A stretch of 6,011 bases of DNA, taken from positions 1-6,011 of the forward strand of contig CAMHFM010000051.1 in NCBI GenBank assembly GCA_946184595.1. The letters are read 5' to 3'. Shown one piece after another: positions 1 through 4,775 of the stretch; positions within the stretch are counted from its first letter, which is position 1, and each line of letters opens with the position of its first letter. A model generated the notes under the pieces. It saw only the letters and a program-made list of their open reading frames with translations, was not told where the DNA came from and searched no databases. The position numbers were made by a program, and so were the translations under genes. Source of the stretch: an uncultured Azospirillum sp. Its GTDB lineage: Bacteria; Pseudomonadota; Alphaproteobacteria; RF32; CAG-239.

Positions 1-476
1 GAATGAGAAAGCTCCCTATCATCTGTTAAATTCAATTTATTTTTAATTTTTCGAAGATTAAAAAAAAGTTTTTTCTGAGCTGCCGTTGTCCCTATTTTCA
101 CGAGAGACCAAGAGTTTAAGATATATTTTTGAACAGATGCTTTAATCCACCACAAAGCATAAGTCGAAAACCGAAATCCTTTATCCGGCTCGAATTTATT
201 AACGGCGTAGAGTAAACCTATATTTCCTTCAGCAATCATTTCATTAATCGGTAAACCGTAACCTCGGTATTTTGAAACAACTTTAACGACTAATCGTAAA
301 TGAGAATTAATGAGCTGCTTAGCGATTGCTGCATCTTGTGTTTGCCGATATTGAACAGCTAAATTATATTCTTGATCTGAAGTTAAAATCGGAAATTTAC
401 GAATACGTTGTAAATAACGTGCCATATTAATTTCCGGAGAAAAGTCAAAACCATTTAGAGTGAAGTCTTGTTGCAT
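1..476 (-). CDS. rpoH: RNA polymerase heat-shock sigma factor RpoH (sigma-32), N-terminal part, cut by the window edge
   Basis: Translating the minus strand from ATG 476-474 gives 158 uninterrupted codons to the window edge. RpoH directs core RNA polymerase to heat-shock promoters (chaperones, proteases). Region 1.2 lies at about residues 19-50 and region 2 at about 55-127, with the core-binding and -10 recognition motifs INSHLRLVVK, GLPINEMIAEGNIGLL and FSTYALWWIKASVQ. The diagnostic RpoH box QKKLFFNLR is at residues 134-142, which separates RpoH from RpoD and other sigma-70 proteins. Regions 3-4, including the -35-binding helix, lie outside the window. The start is supported by a strong Shine-Dalgarno AGGGAGG (488-482) five bases before ATG. 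It lies 74 bp downstream of rluD on the same strand, with no terminator between, so co-transcription is likely. The leader can fold over the start (see separate entry). The identification is very secure. Confidence 0.97.
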   Translation of the reverse strand, partial: MQQDFTLNGFDFSPEINMARYLQRIRKFPILTSDQEYNLAVQYRQTQDAAIAKQLINSHLRLVVKVVSKYRGYGLPINEMIAEGNIGLLYAVNKFEPDKGFRFSTYALWWIKASVQKYILNSWSLVKIGTTAAQKKLFFNLRKIKNKLNLTDDRELSH

Positions 477-521
477 TTCAGCCTCCCTCAATATTATTGA
501 CGTGAGCTAAAATACTTCACT
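459..521 (-). promoter_or_regulatory. Candidate RNA thermometer masking the rpoH ribosome binding site and start codon
   Basis: In the minus-strand transcript, GUAUUUUAGC (515-506) pairs with GCUGAAAUGC (482-473) over ten base pairs, including two G-U wobbles, which buries the AUG (476-474). The helix continues past a bulged G483 with U505-A484 and C504-G485, an A503/G486 mismatch, C502-G487, a bulged G501, and a five-pair tip UCAAU/AUUGA (500-496 with 492-488) closed by a three-base loop. Nearly all of the Shine-Dalgarno AGGGAGG (488-482) is paired or stacked in it. An outer helix AGUGAA/UUCACU (521-516 with 464-459) reaches codons 5-7. RpoH translation is known to be heat-controlled by mRNA structure in E. 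coli, and by ROSE elements in some alphaproteobacteria. The fold here was worked out by eye. The UYGCU ROSE consensus is not matched exactly, although the bulged G opposite the anti-SD strand is reminiscent of it. Confidence 0.6.
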
Positions 522-550
522 TATCCACAAACACAACCTAACAATTAGTT

Positions 551-1525
551 TTAATTTAGATTTAAAACATCCGCCAATTTTTGCAAATCATCCGGCAATT
601 CCGAAGAAAATTGCATAAATTCTTTCGTTTTAGGATGAATAAAACCAAGGGTTTGCGCATGCAAAGCCTGCCGCGGAAACATATTTATAAAATCCTTAAC
701 TTCTGCAGATATACCTGTAAGAGCAGTTTTTTTGCTCTTGACATACACTTGATCTCCGATGAGATGACACCCCAAACTGGATAAATGAACACGGATTTGG
801 TGGGTACGTCCGGTTTCTAAATTACATTTGATTAAAGAAGCGGTGTGTCCACAAACTTTTAATGTTTGATAATGCGTAACGGCAGATTTTCCGCCCCGTT
901 GAACAATAGCCATTTTTTTACGATCATACGGACTGCGACCGATAGCCGCATTAACAACACCATTAAGAGGATTAGGGACGCCGTAAACAAACGCTAAATA
1001 AGTTCTTTCAATAGAATGTACCGTAAATTGTTCCGTTAGACCTCGGTGGGTTATATCATTTTTAGCAACAACCAATAAACCGCTGGTATCCTTATCAATT
1101 CGATGAACAATTCCCGGACGTTTCACCCCGCCTATTCCTGATAAATTCCCCTGACAATGATAAAGCAATGCATTAACCAATGTTTCATGATATGCCCCAG
1201 GAGCAGGATGAACAGTCATCCCCGCCGGCTTATTAACCACAATCAAATCATCGTCTTCATAAACAATATTAAGCGGAATATTTTCCGGCTCAGGATTAGC
1301 ATCTTCAGGCGGAGGCAAAACAATACGATAATTTTCTCCGGCATGAATTTTCAAAGAACAATCCGTAACGGTTTCTTCATCCTTAAAAACATACCCATCT
1401 TCAATAAGTTTCTGCAAACGTGCTCGCGAAATATCTGTTGCTTCTCGAGCCAAAAACTTATCTAAACGCCAGCCGTTATATGCCGTTTGAACCGCCGGAA
1501 GTATAATTTCATCAAAATCATCCAT
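551..1525 (-). CDS. rluD: RluA/RluD-family large-subunit rRNA pseudouridine synthase
   Basis: This 324-residue protein has the full length of the family. An S4-type RNA-binding domain at about residues 15-65 (RLDKFLA, ISRARLQKLIEDG) is followed by the catalytic domain. Family motifs are: VVNKPAGMTVHP (97-108); HRIDKDTSGLLVVAK (141-155), where D144 is the expected catalytic aspartate of the HRLD motif; ERTYLAFVYG (173-182); and LETGRTHQIRVHL (236-248). Such enzymes isomerise uridines in 23S rRNA; E. coli RluD acts on helix 69 (positions 1911, 1915, 1917). S4 domain plus neighbourhood favour RluD, but RluC/RluA-type specificity cannot be excluded by eye. The ATG at 1525-1523 has no clear Shine-Dalgarno, only an A/T-rich leader, but the N-terminal stretch ILPAVQTAYNGWRLDKFLA looks family-like so this start is reasonable. 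The gene precedes rpoH and is divergent from the 1601 gene. Confidence 0.93.
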   Translation of the reverse strand: MDDFDEIILPAVQTAYNGWRLDKFLAREATDISRARLQKLIEDGYVFKDEETVTDCSLKIHAGENYRIVLPPPEDANPEPENIPLNIVYEDDDLIVVNKPAGMTVHPAPGAYHETLVNALLYHCQGNLSGIGGVKRPGIVHRIDKDTSGLLVVAKNDITHRGLTEQFTVHSIERTYLAFVYGVPNPLNGVVNAAIGRSPYDRKKMAIVQRGGKSAVTHYQTLKVCGHTASLIKCNLETGRTHQIRVHLSSLGCHLIGDQVYVKSKKTALTGISAEVKDFINMFPRQALHAQTLGFIHPKTKEFMQFSSELPDDLQKLADVLNLN

Positions 1526-1600
1526 TTTTTTACTAAAAATAAAGTTATTTATAATAATCTCACAATAGAAGAAACAAAATAAAAAACAAGGATAATTTGG
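1526..1600. promoter_or_regulatory. Divergent intergenic promoter region between rluD and the plus-strand operon
   Basis: This 75-bp A/T-rich gap must hold the start signals for both directions, since the flanking genes point away from each other. On the plus strand a perfect TATAAT (1550-1555) is a good -10 box; at 17-bp spacing the -35 position (1527-1532) is only TTTTTT, so the match is partial. An AAGGA Shine-Dalgarno (1588-1592) precedes the ATG at 1601 by eight bases. On the minus strand the overlapping TATTAT (1556-1551) with TTGTTT (1577-1572), spaced 15 bp, is a weak candidate for rluD. Overlap of the two -10 boxes would make the promoters mutually exclusive if both are real. Confidence 0.4.
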
Positions 1601-1897
1601 ATGGACAAGCTAAAATTAATCAAAAGTATTGTTGTCATTATAACCTCGATGCTTGTTTTCGGGAGCATTCTTTTACTGACATTGATATACAAAAAGACTC
1701 AAGTATCGGTAAAAAATCAAACAGAATATTCTCTTCAACAACCCAATGGAAGTTCTATTGCGTCAGTAACTGAAGTTGATGGAAACTTGGCAATTTTAGT
1801 TAAAGGCGGAGGGCTTGCAGATCGAATTATCCTTTATACGCCACAAACTATGCAAACAATTTCAACCCTTCATCTTCAGGAGGTCAACAATGAATAA
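1601..1897 (+). CDS. Small single-pass membrane protein, DUF6476-like, neighbour of rluD
   Basis: This 98-residue protein has one hydrophobic helix at about residues 8-30, after a short basic N-terminus (MDKLKLIKS) and followed by KK. This suggests an N-in anchor with the remainder in the periplasm; no signal-peptidase site stands out. The C-terminal half contains strands that look like part of a beta-propeller-type blade: GNLAILVKGG (61-70), then DRIILYTPQTMQTISTLHL (74-92). From memory, alphaproteobacterial DUF6476 proteins have the same plan (about 100 residues, N-terminal TM, then a short strand-turn-strand with 'IAVV..D.RI.IFD..TG') and sit beside an RluA-family gene, which matches size, layout and position here. 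No function is known to me. The start has AAGGA eight bases upstream. The last 8 bp overlap the next gene, whose Shine-Dalgarno lies inside this reading frame, so translation of the two is probably coupled. Confidence 0.8.
   Translation: MDKLKLIKSIVVIITSMLVFGSILLLTLIYKKTQVSVKNQTEYSLQQPNGSSIASVTEVDGNLAILVKGGGLADRIILYTPQTMQTISTLHLQEVNNE
1878..1883 (+). promoter_or_regulatory. Ribosome binding site that fixes the start of the 309-aa gene
   Basis: A consensus AGGAGG lies six bases before ATG 1890, within the coding sequence of the upstream gene. It decides the start: the reading frame is open further upstream to an ATG at 1815, but that ATG has no such signal and would add 25 residues overlapping the previous gene with a composition unlike the rest. 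Confidence 0.85.
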
Positions 1898-2819
1898 ATC
1901 GATTGAAAAAATGGCCGATATTAAAACAAGTGATGAAGATATATTCACTCAAACAGAAAGTGATGCTGATGACTTTGAAAAAATGTTGAGCGATTTCATT
2001 TCCAAAGAATTTGATGATAATCTTCAAGAGGCCCAACAAGAATTAGAAGAACTTCAAGAAAATTTTGATGCTCAACAAACTGAAGATACCAAAGATACAA
2101 GTTTCACAGATTCTGCAGGTGAAAACAGTCTTCCCCTCGGAGAACACGAATTTTCACTCTTCCGTGCTTATCGGAACTTTATGTACGCTATTGATGTATT
2201 AAGTGAAGAAAATAATATCCCTCAAATGACAATGCACCTAACGGAAGAAAAACTCTACCCCCATTTTAAGAAAAGAGCGGGATTTGCCGTTAGTCGTGAT
2301 ATATTAAAAGGATGGGATATCCTCTTAGAACTATTCCCTGAAGAAATGAAAGAAGTTCAACCAAACAGTTCTGATGATGCTCTTCTGGACGTTGCGGAAC
2401 AATGCACTAACGAAAATATGCAATTAGCAATGATTTCTTATGTGGAAACAATTATAGAATTGGAAGGCTGTGAAATTGATTACGAAGCCAGAAAAATTAA
2501 ATACGAACGTAAGAAATTAGAAAAACAGATTTACGAAGAGCATCAGCAACGCGTAGAACGTACAAAAAAATACATTAATGCAATTAAAGAAAAGAATTTT
2601 CCGATTGACGCCGAAAGATTGGTTAACAATTATTTTCGTCTATCCAACAAAGATCCGGAGGGAGCATTCAAGGCACTCACAACCAATCCTGCAACGTTTG
2701 CGCCAATTGATTTTGCTAAAATACGCGACCGCTTTTTCGGAATGATTAAGGTCAAACCGCAAGATGGTATTCGAATCAACCAAAAAATAGGACACTTCTT
2801 AAAAAAGTTAAGAGTTTAA
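1890..2819 (+). CDS. Uncharacterised acidic, coiled-coil soluble protein (309 aa)
   Basis: I do not recognise this protein. It has no signal peptide or membrane helix, so it is probably cytoplasmic. Residues 1-80 are strongly acidic and low in complexity, with a probable coiled coil at about 28-62 (DFEKMLSDFISKEF, then QEAQQELEELQENF). Residues 85-195 look like a compact helical domain (FSLFRAYRNFMYAIDVL; LILSE-type acidic turns; GWDILLELFPEEM). Residues 195-235 form a highly charged helix rich in K/E/R (YEARKIKYERKKLEKQ), a likely second coiled coil. The C-terminus (236-309) is more basic and ends in a KKLRV tail. No catalytic motif, zinc ligand set or Walker motif is visible. The start at ATG 1890 is set by AGGAGG and overlaps the previous gene by 8 bp. 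The alternation of acidic head, helical core and basic tail suggests a scaffold or adaptor role, which is inference only. Confidence 0.88.
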   Translation: MNKSIEKMADIKTSDEDIFTQTESDADDFEKMLSDFISKEFDDNLQEAQQELEELQENFDAQQTEDTKDTSFTDSAGENSLPLGEHEFSLFRAYRNFMYAIDVLSEENNIPQMTMHLTEEKLYPHFKKRAGFAVSRDILKGWDILLELFPEEMKEVQPNSSDDALLDVAEQCTNENMQLAMISYVETIIELEGCEIDYEARKIKYERKKLEKQIYEEHQQRVERTKKYINAIKEKNFPIDAERLVNNYFRLSNKDPEGAFKALTTNPATFAPIDFAKIRDRFFGMIKVKPQDGIRINQKIGHFLKKLRV

Positions 2820-2828
2820 CAAAAAAAC

Positions 2829-2857
2829 TGGACAAAATATTTTTTTTGTATTAAAAT
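2829..2857 (+). promoter_or_regulatory. Sigma-70-type promoter upstream of the 442-aa gene
   Basis: TGGACA (2829-2834) and TAAAAT (2852-2857) each match the sigma-70 consensus at five of six positions and are separated by the ideal 17 bp. Transcription would begin near 2864, giving a leader of about 25 bases with a modest GGGA Shine-Dalgarno (2877-2880) eight bases before ATG 2889. This is the best-matching promoter in the window and lies in the only sizeable gap of the operon, so the last three genes may be transcribed separately from the first two. A/T-rich sequence produces chance matches, so this is not certain. Confidence 0.5.
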
Positions 2858-2888
2858 TTAAATAAGTTGATTAAACGGGATTAAAACC

Positions 2889-4217
2889 ATGGCTGAACAA
2901 AATACAAATACAGGACAAGAACAGGCTTATATTACAGCCAATCATAAAAAAGAGAATCTCAAGGTTTCTCAAATGAGCCCTGATGAAAAATTACTTTACT
3001 TACGTGTTAAACAACAACAGCAACATTTAACTTTTGATGAAAAGAATGAACTCAATAAGTTACAAAATCAGGCCAATGAGATTGAGGTTAATCCTAATCG
3101 AGATTTAAAGAAAACACGCCCTAAGGAAGGCGAAGAAATAAATGATATCTTCAAAGAAGAAGATATCTTAAGCTATATGTACCAACATTGGTTGTTAGAT
3201 GGTATGAACTGGCTTTTCAAAAAAACATATTCTGGTGTTGAATATGGAACAGATTGGCTGGCAACAAAAACTTGGAACGCAGGAAAAACATTCATTGCAG
3301 GTTATAAAGACGGAAAAGCTATAGTTCAAAACAATCCGAACGGTCGTGATGATGCCATGAGCCGTTTTGCAACAGATGTTGATAGAAGTTACGTTACAGC
3401 CAGCGGTAATCAAATCACCGGATTAGATAGAACGGCACAAGCACGTAAAGAACAAATAGAGCGCTATGTACACGGAAATCCCAGAGAAGATGAAAAAAAT
3501 GCTTTGCTCTATCGAATTGTCCGCAAGATGAGTAATCCTGAAAAAATGGCTTTCGCTCATAATATGCAAGAGATGAACGAAAATATGACGAGCAATATAA
3601 AAAGCATCCAATATATGGCCGCCACTTTGACCAGAACACAGTTAATTCAAAATCAAATGGAAAAAAGTGATGTTGAGCGCGCTCCCAATCAGGAATTATT
3701 CAATGCTCAAATGAAACGTAATGCCATTTTAATCGCCCAACTAATAGAAAGAGATCCAAATTCTTGGGATAAATTATTTAAAAACATCGAAAAAGCCCGT
3801 AAAACTGTCAACGAATCCATGGATGCCGGTAAGTATAAATCCAATAAAGACAAATGGAGAAATAGTCCAAAGAAAAATAAGGCCTTATCACAAGTCAATG
3901 ATATGTTGGGTCTGGATAAAGAAGGAAAATTACAACCGAATGTCCAGATTGAAGATCGTTCTGAACAAAGTCTTGTTGAATGGGCTGTCCGCAACAACAC
4001 AACAGATTTAGAACAACACCAAAGCATTCAAGAACTAAATAATCGTGCAATAGCAAACCAATGCAATGCACAGGATTATATACAACGTCGAGCAGATCTA
4101 TATCGAAGACTAGCGGGCAACAGCAATGCACCTGAACACATCAGACAGGCAGCTCAACAACATCAAGCTAACGATAATCAACAAACAACAGTACAAACCG
4201 GCAGAGGCGGAAGATAA
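2889..4217 (+). CDS. Uncharacterised Gln/Asn-rich soluble helical protein (442 aa)
   Basis: I do not recognise this protein. It lacks a signal peptide and membrane helix. Residues 1-90 are charged and Gln/Asn-rich (VKQQQQHLTFDEKNELNKLQNQ), probably partly coiled coil or disordered. Residues 92-145 are rich in Trp, Tyr and Gly (W101, W108, W123, W129) and contain an apparent 15-residue repeat; this could be an amphipathic, membrane- or partner-binding stretch. Residues 180-310 look mainly helical (ARKEQIERYVHG; NPEKMAFAHNMQEMNENM; RNAILIAQLIERDP). Residues 311-335 are basic (KYKSNKDKWRNSPKKNK). The C-terminal 70 residues are again Gln/Asn/Arg-rich and end in TGRGGR. No enzyme motif is visible. 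The TAA stop overlaps the next ATG by one base (TAATG), so translation is probably coupled to the membrane protein downstream, suggesting the two products act together. Confidence 0.9.
   Translation: MAEQNTNTGQEQAYITANHKKENLKVSQMSPDEKLLYLRVKQQQQHLTFDEKNELNKLQNQANEIEVNPNRDLKKTRPKEGEEINDIFKEEDILSYMYQHWLLDGMNWLFKKTYSGVEYGTDWLATKTWNAGKTFIAGYKDGKAIVQNNPNGRDDAMSRFATDVDRSYVTASGNQITGLDRTAQARKEQIERYVHGNPREDEKNALLYRIVRKMSNPEKMAFAHNMQEMNENMTSNIKSIQYMAATLTRTQLIQNQMEKSDVERAPNQELFNAQMKRNAILIAQLIERDPNSWDKLFKNIEKARKTVNESMDAGKYKSNKDKWRNSPKKNKALSQVNDMLGLDKEGKLQPNVQIEDRSEQSLVEWAVRNNTTDLEQHQSIQELNNRAIANQCNAQDYIQRRADLYRRLAGNSNAPEHIRQAAQQHQANDNQQTTVQTGRGGR
3201..3290 (+). repeat. Possible internal 15-residue protein repeat in the 442-aa protein
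   Basis: Residues 105-119 (GMNWLFKKTYSGVEY) and 120-134 (GTDWLATKTWNAGKT) align without gaps, sharing G, W, L, K and T at the same positions plus an aromatic at position 10. Only two copies are visible and the DNA is diverged, so it may be a structural repeat or chance. Confidence 0.35.
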
Positions 4218-4717
4218 TGAAGTTTTTCAAAAAACTTTTAGCTTTTTTGAAATGGGCGATTGTTGGGGTTATCTGGAGTTATTTCTACTTGCTCATGACC
4301 ATGATATTATTTAAATCCGTATGGGGATTTAATTATATGTCACGTCGCAGTTGGAATGTTATTTCAACATTCTGGGAACAAGGCGGTCGCATAAAAAGCG
4401 GTAACGATTATCTTTTTGTTATTTGTTTATTGCTACTTATTCCGCTTTGGATATGGGGCTGGAAAAAACTATATAAAACAAATTATGTTGCTCTTCTTTT
4501 AATTCCTGTATTATGGTATCAAAACCGTTCAGCAAAAAAATATATGAAATCAATGTCTCGTATAAAGATACACAATATTGGTATATCAATCGGTGATGAC
4601 GTTAAACAGGATTTTGAAGACAAACTAAAAAGACAACAAACAGAAATAGAAAAAAGCCCAAAGGCATCCCAAGCAATACGCTCCGGAGTAAAAAATAGAC
4701 TAAAAAAACAATCATAA
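4217..4717 (+). CDS. Uncharacterised Trp-rich membrane protein (166 aa), paralogue of the next gene's N-terminus
   Basis: The protein starts with a basic MKFFKK segment, then has a membrane helix at about residues 10-32, a polar Trp-containing stretch (33-62: SVWGF, RRSWN, TFW), a second helix at about 65-82 ending in IPLWIWGW, and a third short hydrophobic segment at about 88-101 (VALLLIPVLW). The last 65 residues are charged and soluble (KLKRQQTEIEKS; basic end RLKKQS), probably cytoplasmic. I do not recognise a named family. Residues 14-82 align without gaps to residues 11-79 of the following gene's product (23 of 69 identical by hand count), so the two genes share a duplicated membrane module. 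The start overlaps the previous stop (TAATG), with GGAAG just upstream as a short-spaced Shine-Dalgarno. No catalytic residues are evident. Confidence 0.88.
   Translation: MKFFKKLLAFLKWAIVGVIWSYFYLLMTMILFKSVWGFNYMSRRSWNVISTFWEQGGRIKSGNDYLFVICLLLLIPLWIWGWKKLYKTNYVALLLIPVLWYQNRSAKKYMKSMSRIKIHNIGISIGDDVKQDFEDKLKRQQTEIEKSPKASQAIRSGVKNRLKKQS
4256..4462 (+). other. Trp-rich membrane module, copy 1
   Basis: Residues 14-82 of the 166-aa protein. Positions shared with copy 2 include AIVG and WS in the first helix, W36, F38, R44, W46, W53, and IPLW plus GW at the end of the second helix. The equal length of the intervening loop points to a common fold rather than generic hydrophobicity. Confidence 0.65.
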
Positions 4718-4737
4718 ACCAACCATTAACTACTTTC

Positions 4738-4746
4738 TGTTATGAT
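4738..4746 (+). promoter_or_regulatory. Possible extended -10 promoter before the TTG-start gene
   Basis: TGTTATGAT (4738-4746) matches the extended -10 pattern TGnTATAAT at all but one position; no convincing -35 hexamer lies 17 bp upstream. It would start transcription near 4753, a few bases before the Shine-Dalgarno at 4762. The same bases TGTTAT could instead pair with ATAACA (4767-4772) in a read-through transcript, flanking that Shine-Dalgarno. Weak evidence for either. Confidence 0.3.
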
Positions 4747-4761
4747 GCAAAATAGAATTTT

Positions 4762-4766
4762 AGGAG
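4762..4766 (+). promoter_or_regulatory. Ribosome binding site supporting a TTG start
   Basis: AGGAG lies nine bases before TTG 4776. An in-frame TAG at 4761-4763 rules out any start further upstream, and the next in-frame ATG is inside the Trp-rich module (about residue 51), so TTG 4776 is the only start that keeps the complete first membrane helix. Confidence 0.75.
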
Positions 4767-4775
4767 ATAACACTA

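Noticed and set aside
477..550. Separate rpoH promoter in the rluD-rpoH gap
   Set aside because: Only poor hexamer matches with bad spacing or placed right against the Shine-Dalgarno; the gap is better explained as a structured leader.
1157..1465. Plus-strand open frame of about 100 codons inside rluD
   Set aside because: It is antisense to a well-conserved catalytic gene and its translation looks like a non-coding shadow.
1815..1889. Upstream in-frame ATG extending the 309-aa protein by 25 residues
   Set aside because: No Shine-Dalgarno, deep overlap with the upstream gene in another frame, and a perfect AGGAGG six bases before ATG 1890.
2831..2850. Possible terminator after the 309-aa gene (ACAAAA/TTTTGT with a T run)
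   Set aside because: The stem is almost only A-T pairs and overlaps a better promoter match, so it is too weak to call.
3195..4131. Several minus-strand open frames across the 442-aa gene
   Set aside because: Rich in Cys/Phe/His from antisense A-rich codons, mutually overlapping, and with no ribosome binding or family signal.
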